Assembly (NCBI RefSeq): GCF_900115225.1
Contig: NZ_FOVR01000006.1
Coordinates: 124,001 to 188,000 of the forward strand
Source of the DNA: Cohaesibacter marisflavi
GTDB taxonomy: Bacteria > Pseudomonadota > Alphaproteobacteria > Rhizobiales > Cohaesibacteraceae
Reading direction: 5' to 3'
Length of the DNA stretch: 64,000 nucleotides
Position numbers and translations under genes: made by a program. Positions 32,570 through 42,460 of this stretch are shown here, one piece after another (the first letter of the stretch is position 1; each line of letters opens with the position of its first letter). Under the pieces are notes generated by a model, which was given only the letters and a program-made list of their open reading frames with translations, was not told the DNA's origin and made no database searches.

Positions 32570-35500
32570 ATGCCAAAGCGGACAGACATAAAATCCATCC
32601 TTATTATCGGTGCCGGACCCATCATTATCGGTCAGGCCTGCGAGTTCGACTATTCCGGAACACAAGCTTGCAAGGCTCTCCGAGAAGAAGGCTACCGCAT
32701 CATTCTGGTCAACTCGAACCCGGCGACGATCATGACCGATCCGGACATGGCGGACGCAACCTACATCGAGCCGATCACTCCGGAAATCGTAGCCAAGATC
32801 ATCGAGAAGGAACGCCCTGACGCCCTGCTCCCGACCATGGGTGGCCAGACGGCACTCAACTGCGCTCTTTCCCTGCGCAAAATGGGCGTTTTGGAAAAAT
32901 ACAATGTCGAGATGATCGGCGCGACGGCTGAAGCCATCGATAAGGCTGAAGACCGCGAACTGTTCCGCGAAGCGATGAACAAGATCGGTCTCGACACACC
33001 GGTTTCCCGGTTGGCCCACAACATTCCCGAGGCGCTTGAAGCGCTCGAAGTTGTTGGCCTGCCCGCCATCATGCGTCCATCCTTCACCATGGGCGGCACC
33101 GGCGGTGGCGTAGCCTATAACCGCGAAGAATATCTCGAAATCATCGAGCGTGGCCTTGATGCCTCTCCAACCACCGAAGTGTTGGTGGAAGAAAGCATCA
33201 TCGGCTGGAAAGAATATGAGATGGAGGTCGTTCGCGACAAGAACGACAACTGCATAATCATCTGCTCCATCGAAAACCTTGACCCGATGGGCGTGCATAC
33301 CGGCGATTCGATCACAATCGCACCAGCCCTGACGCTGACGGACAAGGAATACCAGATCATGCGCGACGCCTCTCTGGCGGTTCTGCGCGAGATCGGGGTG
33401 GAGACCGGCGGCTCCAACGTGCAGTTCTCCGTCAATCCGGAAAACGGCCGCCTGATCGTGATCGAAATGAACCCGCGTGTGTCCCGTTCCTCGGCTCTGG
33501 CATCCAAGGCGACCGGCTTCCCGATTGCCAAAGTCGCCGCCAAGCTGGCTGTCGGCTACACACTGGACGAACTGGCCAACGACATCACCGGTGGCGCAAC
33601 GCCGGCTTCCTTTGAGCCATCCATCGACTATGTGGTCACCAAGATCCCTCGCTTTGCGTTTGAGAAATTCCCGGGCGCAGAGCCTTCCCTGACCACTGCC
33701 ATGAAGTCGGTTGGCGAAGTGATGGCCATTGGTCGTACCTTCCAGGAATCCCTTCAGAAAGCCCTGCGTGGCTTGGAGACGGGCCTTACCGGCCTCAATG
33801 AGGTGGAAATCGAAGGGCTGGATCAGGGCGATGACAAGAACGCTATTCGCGCGGCGCTCGCCAAGGCGACTCCGGACCGTTTGCTCAAGATCGCACAGGC
33901 CATCCGCCTTGGCGTCAGCCACGAGCAGATTTTCGAGACCTGTAAATATGATCCATGGTTCCTTGAGCAGCTTCAGGGCATCATCGACATGGAAGAGAGG
34001 GTACGGGCTTACGGCCTTCCGAAGGATGCGCACAATATGCGCAAGCTCAAGAGCATGGGCTTCTCAGATGTGCGCCTTGCAGAGCTGGCTGGCACCTCGG
34101 CCAAGAAAGTCGCTGCCCTTCGCAAGGATCTTGACGTGCGCCCGGTCTACAAGCGCATTGACACCTGCGCTGCCGAGTTTGCGTCACCAACCGCCTACAT
34201 GTATTCCAGCTACGAGATGCCATTCAACGGTGCTCCGGCCTGTGAAGCCAATCCTTCGGAGCGCAAGAAGGTTGCCATTCTCGGCGGTGGTCCAAACCGT
34301 ATTGGTCAGGGTATCGAGTTCGATTATTGCTGCTGTCACGCCTGCTTTGCCATGAGCGAAGCCGGGTATGAGACCATCATGATCAACTGCAACCCCGAAA
34401 CGGTCTCTACTGACTATGACACCTCCGATCGTCTCTATTTCGAGCCGCTGACCGCTGAGGATGTCATCGAGATTCTACGCAAGGAACAGGAAACAGGCGA
34501 ACTCATCGGCGTCATCGTGCAGTTTGGTGGCCAGACGCCACTGAAACTGGCTCAGGCGCTTCAGGATGCAGATATTCCGATCCTTGGCACCTCTCCGGAC
34601 GCCATCGACCTGGCCGAAGACCGCGATCGCTTCCAGAAGCTTCTGCATAAGCTCGACCTTATGCAGCCACGCAATGGCATTGCCTATTCCATCGAACAGG
34701 CCCGCATCGTGGCTGATCTGATCGGTTTCCCTGTTGTCGTGCGCCCATCCTACGTGTTGGGCGGCCGCGCCATGGAAATCGTGCGCACCCCGGAAGCGTT
34801 CGAGAAATATATCCAGCTGACGTTGGCCGAACTGGTCCCACCAGATATCCGCCTCAAATACCCGAATGACAAAACCGGCCAGATCAACGCCGTTCTCGCC
34901 CAGAATGCCCTGCTGTTCGACAGCTACCTTTCCGGAGCCATTGAGGTTGACGTGGATTGCTTGTGCGATGGAAAGGAAGTGGTGATCGCAGGTATCATGG
35001 AGCATATCGAGGAAGCCGGCATTCACTCCGGTGACTCCGCCTGTTCCCTGCCACCTTACTCTTTGTCTCAGGACGTTCAGGATGAACTGGCGCGCCAGAC
35101 CAAGGAAATGGCGCTTGCCCTCAATGTGGTCGGCCTGATGAACGTGCAGTTCGCAGTCAAGGATGGCGACATCTATGTCATCGAGGTCAACCCGCGTGCA
35201 TCCCGTACCGTACCGTTCGTGGCCAAGACTGTTGGTAAACCGATCGCCAGCATTGCCTCGCGCGTCATGACCGGCGAACCGCTTTCCGATCAGGACGTCA
35301 AACATGACAAACTTGACCATATCGCTGTCAAGGAAGCCGTATTCCCATTCGCCCGCTTCCCTGGCGTCGACACCATTCTCGGCCCGGAAATGCGCTCGAC
35401 TGGTGAGGTCATGGGATTGGACAAGGACTTCCCGGTTGCCTTTGCCAAGTCACAGCTGGGCAGTGGCACAAAGGTTCCAAGCAAGGGCACAGCCTTTATT

Positions 35501-35878
35501 TCGGTCAAGGATGACGACAAGCCGGCGATTCTGCCTGCCGTCCGCCGCCTCAAGAATGTCGGTTTCCGCATCATCGCGACCGGTGGTACACAGCGTTATC
35601 TGTCTGAAAACGGGATAGAGTGCGAAAAAATCAATAAAATGCTTGAGGGCCGCCCCCATATCGTTGATGCTCTCAAGAATGGCGAAGTGCACCTGGTCTT
35701 CAACACAACCAAGGGCGCCAAGGCAATTTCCGACAGCCGGGATTTGCGCCGCGCTGCACTTTTGCATAAGGTACCCTACTACACGACTGTTGCCGGAGCA
35801 TTGGCAGCAGCTCAGGGCATTGAAGCTTATAAGAAGGGAGATATTGAAGTCCGGCCTCTGCAGGACTATTTCTCCTGA
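32570..35878 (+). CDS. carB: Carbamoyl-phosphate synthase large subunit
   Basis: A 1,102-residue protein starting [20 protein letters not shown]. Two homologous ATP-grasp halves are visible. The first carries [20 protein letters not shown] and [13 protein letters not shown]; the second starts near [20 protein letters not shown] and has [15 protein letters not shown]. The last 140 residues are the MGS-like allosteric domain ([15 protein letters not shown]). It joins bicarbonate, ammonia from CarA and two ATP into carbamoyl phosphate. Length is normal. The 290 bases upstream hold no gene or terminator I can identify. Confidence 0.98.
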   Translation: MPKRTDIKSILIIGAGPIIIGQACEFDYSGTQACKALREEGYRIILVNSNPATIMTDPDMADATYIEPITPEIVAKIIEKERPDALLPTMGGQTALNCALSLRKMGVLEKYNVEMIGATAEAIDKAEDRELFREAMNKIGLDTPVSRLAHNIPEALEALEVVGLPAIMRPSFTMGGTGGGVAYNREEYLEIIERGLDASPTTEVLVEESIIGWKEYEMEVVRDKNDNCIIICSIENLDPMGVHTGDSITIAPALTLTDKEYQIMRDASLAVLREIGVETGGSNVQFSVNPENGRLIVIEMNPRVSRSSALASKATGFPIAKVAAKLAVGYTLDELANDITGGATPASFEPSIDYVVTKIPRFAFEKFPGAEPSLTTAMKSVGEVMAIGRTFQESLQKALRGLETGLTGLNEVEIEGLDQGDDKNAIRAALAKATPDRLLKIAQAIRLGVSHEQIFETCKYDPWFLEQLQGIIDMEERVRAYGLPKDAHNMRKLKSMGFSDVRLAELAGTSAKKVAALRKDLDVRPVYKRIDTCAAEFASPTAYMYSSYEMPFNGAPACEANPSERKKVAILGGGPNRIGQGIEFDYCCCHACFAMSEAGYETIMINCNPETVSTDYDTSDRLYFEPLTAEDVIEILRKEQETGELIGVIVQFGGQTPLKLAQALQDADIPILGTSPDAIDLAEDRDRFQKLLHKLDLMQPRNGIAYSIEQARIVADLIGFPVVVRPSYVLGGRAMEIVRTPEAFEKYIQLTLAELVPPDIRLKYPNDKTGQINAVLAQNALLFDSYLSGAIEVDVDCLCDGKEVVIAGIMEHIEEAGIHSGDSACSLPPYSLSQDVQDELARQTKEMALALNVVGLMNVQFAVKDGDIYVIEVNPRASRTVPFVAKTVGKPIASIASRVMTGEPLSDQDVKHDKLDHIAVKEAVFPFARFPGVDTILGPEMRSTGEVMGLDKDFPVAFAKSQLGSGTKVPSKGTAFISVKDDDKPAILPAVRRLKNVGFRIIATGGTQRYLSENGIECEKINKMLEGRPHIVDALKNGEVHLVFNTTKGAKAISDSRDLRRAALLHKVPYYTTVAGALAAAQGIEAYKKGDIEVRPLQDYFS

Positions 35879-36002
35879 TTGGCAAGACCAACACCGTCTT
35901 GCATAGAACATTCATGTGCGTCTCGAGGGCACGAAACCCTCGGGACGCTAAACTTTTTTGTGGGGCCTCGTACCCCGTTTAACAGGAGGCTTTCCGAAGG
36001 CA

Positions 36003-36476
36003 ATGGAAAAAATCCCAATGACGCCTGCCGGATATCAGGCTCTTAGTGAAGAATTGAAACAGCGCAGCAGCGAAGAACGCCCGCGGATTATCGCAGCGAT
36101 CTCCGAAGCGCGTGCCCATGGCGATTTGTCCGAAAACGCCGAATATCATGCTGCAAAGGAACAGCAGAGCCTGAATGAAGGCCGTATCTCCGAGCTCGAA
36201 GACAAGCTTTCGCGTGCGGAAGTCATCGACGTAACCAAGATGAGTGGCAACACCATCAAGTTTGGCGCCACAGTGACCATGGTCGATGAAGACACCGATG
36301 AAGAGAAAACCTATCAGATCGTTGGCGATGTCGAAGCTGATCTGAAAAAAGGCAAGATTTCCCTGTCCTCCCCGATCGCACGTGCACTGATCGGCAAACA
36401 GGTTGAAGATTCCGTAGAAGTCATGGCCCCCGGCGGGTCGAAATCCTACGAGATCCTCGAAATCAAATATATCTAA
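36003..36476 (+). CDS. greA: Transcription elongation factor GreA
   Basis: A 157-residue protein starting [20 protein letters not shown]. The coiled-coil tip [20 protein letters not shown] with the acidic DLSENAEY residues is diagnostic of Gre factors. The carboxyl domain includes [20 protein letters not shown] and [14 protein letters not shown]. It enters the RNA polymerase channel and triggers cleavage of backtracked RNA. GAAGG lies about nine bases before the ATG. It follows carB by 124 bases. Confidence 0.97.
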   Translation: MEKIPMTPAGYQALSEELKQRSSEERPRIIAAISEARAHGDLSENAEYHAAKEQQSLNEGRISELEDKLSRAEVIDVTKMSGNTIKFGATVTMVDEDTDEEKTYQIVGDVEADLKKGKISLSSPIARALIGKQVEDSVEVMAPGGSKSYEILEIKYI

Positions 36477-36559
36477 CAGGTCTTTGGACTTGTTCCTTCC
36501 CGAAAACTGTCAGCTTAACAAGCTGCTCAGATCCAATGGAAGACATTCATAGCCAATAA

Positions 36560-36595
36560 AAAAGCGCATCGGCGTTGCTCCCGCCATGCGCTTTT
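36560..36595. terminator. Bidirectional terminator between greA and the Lrp gene
   Basis: AAAAGCGCAT (36560-36569) pairs with ATGCGCTTTT (36586-36595), with an inner GGCG/CGCC. T runs lie on both strands, as expected between the convergent genes. Confidence 0.85.
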
Positions 36596-36626
36596 AAACA
36601 ATCGCTGCTCTTCCGTCTGTATCGCG

Positions 36627-37157
36627 TCAGTCACCCAGATTGATCGGAACGTTCGGCGCATTCTTGCTCAAGCGGATGGTCAGCGATGTACGCACGCTAT
36701 CCACGTTGGGCGCAGACGTCAGTTCATTAATGACGAAAGACTGAAAAGCTTGCAAATCAGGCGACACACAGCGCAGAACAAAGTCGATATCCCCGGAAAG
36801 CATGTAGCATTCCCGGACTTGCGGCCATGCTCTGACACGCTCCTCAAAGGCCACCAAATCGGCTTCAGCCTGACTATGCAACCCGACCATAGCAATCGCT
36901 GTTACGTCAAAGCCGATCTGCTTTTCGTCAACAATGGCACGATAGCCTTTGATGATTCCGGCTTCTTCCAGCGCGCGAACGCGGCGCAGGCATGGAGGCG
37001 CAGAAATACCAACGCGACGCGCCAGTTCTACGTTTGTGATACGACCATCATCCTGAAGCTCTTTCAGGATTTTCCAGTCAATTGGATCAAGTCTTGCTTT
37101 CAAGGCGAAAGGTCTCTTATTTTCGAGAAGCTCATGGGAACCTGAGCTGTTGTCCAT
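36627..37157 (-). CDS. Lrp/AsnC family transcriptional regulator
   Basis: A 176-residue regulator starting MDNSSGSHELLENKRPFALK. The AsnC-type HTH (LDPIDWKILKELQDDGRITN; ELARRVGISAPPCLRRVRAL) is followed by the RAM ligand-binding domain (ERVRAWPQVRECYMLSGDID; LTSAPNVDSVRTSLTIRLSK). Family members sense amino acids and control amino-acid metabolism. It is divergent from the ELM1-family gene across 146 bases, and the carB-greA-Lrp-trxB order is typical for Rhizobiales. An ATG 11 codons upstream is an alternative start. Confidence 0.93.
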   Translation of the reverse strand: MDNSSGSHELLENKRPFALKARLDPIDWKILKELQDDGRITNVELARRVGISAPPCLRRVRALEEAGIIKGYRAIVDEKQIGFDVTAIAMVGLHSQAEADLVAFEERVRAWPQVRECYMLSGDIDFVLRCVSPDLQAFQSFVINELTSAPNVDSVRTSLTIRLSKNAPNVPINLGD

Positions 37158-37303
37158 ACCAAGGTATAGCGCGCAGCGACACACGATCATAGCGCTAATT
37201 GGACAAATCTGGAAAGTTTAGACATATTTCTGTGCCCATTTAGGACACAGAACGCCGTTTCGGTGAATTATTTGGAAAGATCACCCCTCCAGGAGAGTCG
37301 AAA

Positions 37304-38281
37304 GTGGTAGCCATAACAGGCATGAAAATCTGGGTTCTGAGCGATGGCAAGCCTGGCGACGAGAATCAATGCCTCAGCGTTGCTGAGCGATTGGGCGGCT
37401 CCATAGAACTGCGTCATGTGGCCCCGTCAGCACCATGGGTCTGGCTCATGCCGCATGGGCCGATACCGCCATCGGACAGCCCCAAAAATCCAGCCTCCCC
37501 CATTTATGGTCCCTTTCCCGATGTGGCCATAGCATCAGGCCGCCGGACCGTAGCTTATCTGAGAAAGCTCAAGAAAGTCAGCCCGCAAACCATAACGGTC
37601 TTCCTCAAAGATCCACGCCTTACCTCTTTCAATGCGGATCTTGTCTGGGTTCCCTTCCACGACAAACGCCGGGATTCTCGCACAATCGTCTCACTGACAG
37701 GCCCGACCCGCATCACGCCGAGCCAGCTGACCGCAGCAAGAACCAAGGCACCTCAGGCCCTGCTTCATCTGCCAGCCCCGCGCGTGGCGCTTATTCTGGG
37801 CGGCGATACGGCAAAGGAGAAGTTCGGCGAGCAAGCATCGAAACGGCTTGCGCACTATCTAAGCCACGAGCTGCCCCCCCATGTTTCCGTGATGGTCACC
37901 CCCTCCAGACGAACGCCGGACCACTTGAAAACCGCCGTTAAGAAGGCGCTCATCGGACACCCTCACTGGATCTGGGATGAGCAGGGTGACAATCCCTATT
38001 TCTCGATGCTCGCCCTCGCCGATGTGATCATCGTTACAGCTGATTCCCATTCCATGCTTTCCGATGTCCTATCGTGCGAAGTTCCTGTTTACATTTTTGA
38101 GCCGGATGCCTATCCAAAGAAGCTGAAACGGACGATCAATCAACTCGTCCAACACCCTTTTGTACAACTTCTCCCCGCCCCTCTTGAAACGGGAGCCCGG
38201 CCCGCCATAGATTCAACAGAACTGATAGCAGAGGAAATCCGGCTTCTGCTCAACCCGACCCCTCTTGAAGGATCTCAATGA
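37304..38281 (+). CDS. ELM1/GtrOC1-family protein (mitochondrial fission ELM1-like)
   Basis: A 325-residue protein starting at a GTG nine bases after AGGAG. Diagnostic segments are WVLSDGKPGDENQCLSVAER, PDVAIASGRRTVAYLRKLKK, FLKDPRLTSFNADLVWVPFH, LILGGDTAKEKFG and VIIVTADSHSMLSDVLSCEV. This is the family annotated as 'mitochondrial fission ELM1', which in bacteria resembles nucleoside-diphosphate-sugar epimerases or glycosyltransferases (GT-B fold). The bacterial function is not established. It lies 48 bases before trxB. Confidence 0.88.
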   Translation: MVAITGMKIWVLSDGKPGDENQCLSVAERLGGSIELRHVAPSAPWVWLMPHGPIPPSDSPKNPASPIYGPFPDVAIASGRRTVAYLRKLKKVSPQTITVFLKDPRLTSFNADLVWVPFHDKRRDSRTIVSLTGPTRITPSQLTAARTKAPQALLHLPAPRVALILGGDTAKEKFGEQASKRLAHYLSHELPPHVSVMVTPSRRTPDHLKTAVKKALIGHPHWIWDEQGDNPYFSMLALADVIIVTADSHSMLSDVLSCEVPVYIFEPDAYPKKLKRTINQLVQHPFVQLLPAPLETGARPAIDSTELIAEEIRLLLNPTPLEGSQ

Positions 38282-38329
38282 AGCGGAGACCGCTCCCCTT
38301 CATGGCCATCATCAAAGAAAGATAATCCG

Positions 38330-39274
38330 ATGCATAGCAAAGTCTTGATCATTGGCTCTGGACCAGCAGGGTACACAGCCGCCATTTATGCTGCCCGTGC
38401 CATGCTTGAGCCGACGCTTGTTGCCGGTATGCAGGAAGGCGGTCAGTTGACCATCACCTCCGAGCTGGAAAACTATCCCGGCTTCGCTGAAGAAATTCAG
38501 GGCCCATGGCTGATGGAGCAAATGAAGGCTCAAGCCAAGAATGTTGGCACCAACCTTGTTTCGGATATTATCACCGACGTGGATCTCACCGCACGCCCTT
38601 TTAAGGCAAAAGGCGATTCCGGCGCGGACTATACGGCCGACAGTATCATCATCGCCACAGGCGCACAGGCGCGTTGGCTGGGCATGGAAACCGAAGAGAA
38701 ATTCAAGGGCTTCGGCATCTCCGCCTGCGCCACATGTGACGGCTTCTTCTATCGTGGCAAGGAAGTGCTGGTCATCGGCGGCGGCAACACCGCTGTGGAA
38801 GAGGCGCTCTATCTCACGCACCATGCAAGCAAGGTGACGGTCATCCATCGCCGCGATGAATTCCGGGCCGAGAAGATCCTGCAAAACCGCCTGGAAAAGA
38901 ACCCGAAAATCGAAGTGATCTGGGATTCCGTGGTTGAAGAATTCATCGGCAAGGAAGGATTCCCGCCAAGCGTGACCGGTGCCAAGCTGCGCAATGTCAA
39001 AACCGGTGAGATGACAGATATCACCGCAGACGGCATTTTCGTTGCCATTGGCCATGCGCCCGCCGTCGAGCTGTTCAAGGACACGCTGAAAATGAAGGAA
39101 AACGGCTATATCTGGACCGCACCTGATTCGACAGTGACCTCAATTCCAGGCGTTTTTGCCGCAGGAGACGTCACCGATGACAAGTATCGGCAGGCCGTAA
39201 CGGCTGCCGGTTTGGGCTGCATGGCCGCTTTGGAAGCAGAACGCTTCCTTGCAGAACAAGAAGACGCTGAATAA
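38330..39274 (+). CDS. trxB: Thioredoxin-disulfide reductase
   Basis: A 314-residue flavoprotein. The FAD motif is LIIGSGPAGYTAAIYAARA, the redox-active disulfide is CATCDG, the NADPH motif is VIGGGNTAVEEALYL and the final FAD motif is GVFAAGDVTDDKYRQAV. It reduces thioredoxin with NADPH in the cytoplasm. Length matches E. coli TrxB. It may be transcribed with the ELM1-family gene (48-base gap). The 211-base gap to the LysR gene shows no clear structure. Confidence 0.97.
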   Translation: MHSKVLIIGSGPAGYTAAIYAARAMLEPTLVAGMQEGGQLTITSELENYPGFAEEIQGPWLMEQMKAQAKNVGTNLVSDIITDVDLTARPFKAKGDSGADYTADSIIIATGAQARWLGMETEEKFKGFGISACATCDGFFYRGKEVLVIGGGNTAVEEALYLTHHASKVTVIHRRDEFRAEKILQNRLEKNPKIEVIWDSVVEEFIGKEGFPPSVTGAKLRNVKTGEMTDITADGIFVAIGHAPAVELFKDTLKMKENGYIWTAPDSTVTSIPGVFAAGDVTDDKYRQAVTAAGLGCMAALEAERFLAEQEDAE

Positions 39275-39485
39275 TAACGGGTTTTGCCCAGAAATAACGT
39301 CCTAAGACCTCCGGCTACCTTGTTTTGCGTTTGAAACTTATTAGACTAAGGGCTACGCTTGAATCCGCATATCTGGCGTAGCCCAAACGCATAACATGGG
39401 CAGCGTCCACTACGGCTAGTCAAGGCTCGTTAAGAATCAGACATTAGCATGGATTGCAGGACCAGCAATTCAGCCGGAGGAAACT

Positions 39486-40376
39486 ATGGATTGGGACAAA
39501 CTACGCATTTTTCATGCGGCCGCCGACGCTGGCAGCTTCACGCACGCTGGCGACAAATTGCATATGAGCCAATCCGCGATTTCCCGACAGGTTAGCGCTC
39601 TGGAATCGGACCTCGGGGTCACGTTGTTCCATCGACATGCACGCGGTCTAATCCTGACCGAACAGGGCGAACTGCTTTACCGCACAGCCCATGACGTGCT
39701 CATGAAGCTGGAAACCGTCCGCACCCATTTGACTGACTCCAAGGAAAAGCCGACCGGCGAGTTGCGCGTTACCACGACGGTGGGGCTTGGGTCAGCCTGG
39801 CTGACCTCGCATCTGGCCGAGTTCATGGAGCTTTACCCCGGCATCGCGCTCACGCTCTTGCTGGAGAACGAGGATCTCGACCTTGGCATGCGACAGGCCG
39901 ACGTGGCCATCCGACTGCACCAGCCGACACAGCCAGACCTCATTCAGCGCAAGCTCTTCACCGTGCATTTCCATATGTATGCCTCAGCCAGCTATCTTAA
40001 GAAATTCAGCCAGCCCCGCTCCATGGATGAACTGGAGCAGCATCGCCTGATCTGCTTTGGTGACAACCACCCCAACTATCTCAAGGACGTCAACTGGCTC
40101 GAAACAGCCCAGATGCCCCCGGGCAAAAAACGTCAAATGGCGCTGAAGGTAAACAACCTGCTAGGCATTCGCCATGCGGTTATGCGTGGTGCAGGCATCG
40201 CGATTCTGCCAGATTACGTGGTTCATCCACGCGATGAGATGATTCAGTTGCTTCCAAGTGTGGAAATGCCAAGCTTTGAAACCTATTTTGTTTATGCGGC
40301 GGAGCTCAGAAATTCGATGCGCATTAATGCCGTACGCGATTTTCTGCTGTCAAAGGCAGCCAGCTGGCATTATTAA
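39486..40376 (+). CDS. LysR family transcriptional regulator
   Basis: A 296-residue regulator. The winged HTH (LRIFHAAADAGSFTHAGDKL; SQSAISRQVSALESDLGVTL) leads into the effector-binding domain with LRVTTTVGLGSAWLTSHLAE and VKVNNLLGIRHAVMRGAGIA-like ALKVNNLLGIRHAVMRGAGI. CCGGAGGAA gives a strong ribosome site. The gene follows trxB in many Rhizobiales, where it is thought to be conserved as a core regulator. Target genes are not known from this sequence. A terminator at 40,411-40,438 ends it. Confidence 0.95.
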   Translation: MDWDKLRIFHAAADAGSFTHAGDKLHMSQSAISRQVSALESDLGVTLFHRHARGLILTEQGELLYRTAHDVLMKLETVRTHLTDSKEKPTGELRVTTTVGLGSAWLTSHLAEFMELYPGIALTLLLENEDLDLGMRQADVAIRLHQPTQPDLIQRKLFTVHFHMYASASYLKKFSQPRSMDELEQHRLICFGDNHPNYLKDVNWLETAQMPPGKKRQMALKVNNLLGIRHAVMRGAGIAILPDYVVHPRDEMIQLLPSVEMPSFETYFVYAAELRNSMRINAVRDFLLSKAASWHY

Positions 40377-40410
40377 GCTCTAACTCAGGTCTTTTTGGAA
40401 GATATATTGC

Positions 40411-40438
40411 GCCCATGAGTTTCGGCTCATGGGCTTTT
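40411..40438 (+). terminator. Terminator after LysR gene
   Basis: GCCCATGAG (40411-40419) pairs with CTCATGGGC (40426-40434) around a six-base loop and is followed by four T. Confidence 0.85.
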
Positions 40439-40439
40439 A

Positions 40440-40667
40440 CGTATTTAAACGTATATTTATGCACGAAACGCATAACAGAACTGCATCTGCGAACATTGAA
40501 AACCGTCTATTTAATAGGCATATATGCCTCAGCTGAAGGCAATAATCGTTGCTAACCTCCTCCCTGCGACGATGTTTGTAGCCAGCTGTTCCCCTCTGGA
40601 AGGTGATTGCTCCGCACTTTTGTGCGGAATAAACTTTATAAGCCGGACTTTTGTCCGGCTTTTTTTC
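40440..40667 (+). ncRNA. Candidate small RNA or short-ORF transcript with tandem hairpins
   Basis: The 606-base gap 40,377-40,982 has no recognised gene but is rich in structure. The palindrome AGGCATATATGCCT (40516-40529) comes first. Hairpin TCCGCAC/GTGCGGA (40611-40628) follows. A textbook terminator, AGCCGGAC/GTCCGGCT plus seven T, ends it at 40641-40667. A terminator without an upstream gene implies a short plus-strand transcript. A frame from ATG 40524 starts MPQLKAIIVANLLPATMFVA and could encode a lipoprotein-like micro-peptide, but it has no ribosome site. Another repeat, AAATAATAG/CTATTATTT, lies at 40706-40729. Confidence 0.45.
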
Positions 40668-40982
40668 TTTCCACCTGCTTTTTCGATTATTACCAAAATT
40701 TGTTTAAATAATAGGCATGGCTATTATTTATTCAACGCGCGCTATGCGCTTTTGTGAATTCTTCCCATGAAATCCCACGCGCGAGCCCTTGAAAAAATAC
40801 TTATTCTCGCGGCCATTGAAATAGATCAGCTCTCCTTTTGACCCTCTCCTAGTCCACCGCGCAATGACGACGACAATCCTGTAGGATACGCAAACAAAAG
40901 GGCTGGCACGCGCGGACATACCACACAGTACCAGCCCATTTAAACGACCAGCCCCCTCAGAGCCGATGCTGTAGAAGCGATA

Positions 40983-41696
40983 TCAGGCAAAAATGGTTGC
41001 CCAGCCCCATGAGATTGGCATGACAATCCAGAGCGCCGGGATCATGTTGGCCACAGGAAACTGCTTGATGCCGCAAATGCGCATCCCCACAGCCAGCATG
41101 ATACAGCCACCACAAGCCGAGAAGTCAGCCAGCATATCCGGCGTAGTCAGGGGAATAATCAGCACCGAAGCGAAAAAGAACAGCGCCTGAACGATAAGCT
41201 GCGGCACCGCCAGCAGCGCGATGATATAGCCCATCGTCGCTGCAAAGATCATGGCGGTGAAAAGGTCCAAGATGGCCTTGACGACCAACAGGGTCGTATC
41301 CCCGGTCATGCCTTCCACCATCGCACCATAAATGCCCGTCGCACTCATGGAGAACAGCACCAGCAGGGCCACAAACCGGTTTAGGAATTCATCCTGTGGC
41401 AACGCACCGTCAGATGGTGTCAGTTTGGACAGGAGGCTCTTGGTCTTGAAAGACATTTTGTGAATGGACTTTTCGAGGTCGAAAATCTCGCCCACCAGCG
41501 AGCCGACGATCAATGCAAGCACCACCGGAGCCAAGGCCACCACCTTACCAGCCATCGCAACCCCGAGCCCCATGGAGGCAATGCCGAATACCATCGGCAT
41601 ATTCTGTTTTACATTTTCCTTGATTTTGGCACCGATGAAAGCGCCGACCATGGAGCCAACCACAATTGCGGCACCGTTGATGAGAGGACCTATCAT
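40983..41696 (-). CDS. DUF554 family membrane protein (YdfK-like)
   Basis: A 237-residue, highly hydrophobic protein with about six membrane segments. The start MIGPLINGAAIVVGSMVGAF and the segments ALIVGSLVGEIFDLE, SMSATGIYGAMVEGMTGDTT and LADFSACGGCIMLAVGMRIC are those of the DUF554 family. It is an inner-membrane protein; a transport role is often assumed but not shown. It runs toward the tandem-hairpin region downstream. Confidence 0.9.
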   Translation of the reverse strand: MIGPLINGAAIVVGSMVGAFIGAKIKENVKQNMPMVFGIASMGLGVAMAGKVVALAPVVLALIVGSLVGEIFDLEKSIHKMSFKTKSLLSKLTPSDGALPQDEFLNRFVALLVLFSMSATGIYGAMVEGMTGDTTLLVVKAILDLFTAMIFAATMGYIIALLAVPQLIVQALFFFASVLIIPLTTPDMLADFSACGGCIMLAVGMRICGIKQFPVANMIPALWIVMPISWGWATIFA

Positions 41697-41866
41697 TATT
41701 TTTTCCTTTTGTGGCTTATGATTGCCACTGCAAATGGCTCAGATTGCCATTGATTTACTGGTTTTTGACAGCGCACGCCACCAGCGAAGGCAAAGTCCTC
41801 CCAACCACCTTCGCATAGACTAACACTTTAAGAGCCTAACAAAGCAATATCGCCTCGCCAGCTCTT

Positions 41867-42190
41867 TTATAATTCTTCCGAAGTGAAACCGAATTCGATT
41901 TCTTCCTTGGTGAAAAACACCTTCAGATCATTCGACCTCATGAGCGCAAAAAACGCATCACATTCGCTGGCTGTCACCGCCATGGTCAATCTCTGCGGCG
42001 GATCTTGCATATCGAAATAGCCGTTGGAATGGTAGCGACCATCATGGCCGAACCCTTCTTGGGCCGTAGACAGCGTTGCACCACGAATGCCCAACTGCAT
42101 AGCCTGATCAATAATCCAGCGTGCAAGAGGGCGATCTTCATGCTCTCGGCTACGCTGCATAAATAGGGTAATAAGAAATCCTTTAGTCAT
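41867..42190 (-). CDS. DUF190 family protein
   Basis: A 107-residue protein. The pattern FLITLFMQRSREHEDRPLAR, DQAMQLGIRGATLSTAQEGF and FGHDGRYHSNGYFDMQDPPQ fits the DUF190 family, whose fold resembles PII-like signalling proteins. Family members often lie next to fluoride or other ion channels, which is not the case here. It is 170 bases from the DUF554 gene on the same strand. Confidence 0.8.
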   Translation of the reverse strand: MTKGFLITLFMQRSREHEDRPLARWIIDQAMQLGIRGATLSTAQEGFGHDGRYHSNGYFDMQDPPQRLTMAVTASECDAFFALMRSNDLKVFFTKEEIEFGFTSEEL

Positions 42191-42413
42191 GAGACCCCAG
42201 ACGCCAATTTATAATGTTTATTGTTTGCGAGAACTTCTTGCTCGTTTGGGCGGCTTGGATAAACCATGCTCAACTGCGGGCAGGTCAATTGTCTTTGCGC
42301 CAGGCAAAGACAAGATCGTGAAAGAAGCTCCAACACTATCGGACTTCAAAAGCCAAAAGGCAACAAAAAATCTGACAAAAGTCTGATTATTGTCACTGGT
42401 AATATTATCAATA

Positions 42414-42441
42414 GGAAAACGGAGCCGCAGCCCCGTTTTCC
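42414..42441 (-). terminator. Terminator after EF-G-like gene
   Basis: GGAAAACGG (42414-42422) pairs with CCGTTTTCC (42433-42441). It lies 19 bases past the stop of the leftward EF-G-like gene. The rest of the 270-base gap to the DUF190 gene holds no convincing gene. Confidence 0.7.
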
Positions 42442-42460
42442 GACATGACGATTGTCTCTA

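Noticed and set aside
32321-34033. A 570-codon minus-strand frame across the first half of carB
   Set aside because: It lies wholly opposite conserved carB sequence, and its product has no recognisable domain.
40524-40757. A 77-codon plus-strand frame over the tandem hairpins
   Set aside because: The frame runs straight through a strong terminator and has no ribosome site. A small RNA explains the structures better, although a truncated peptide remains possible.
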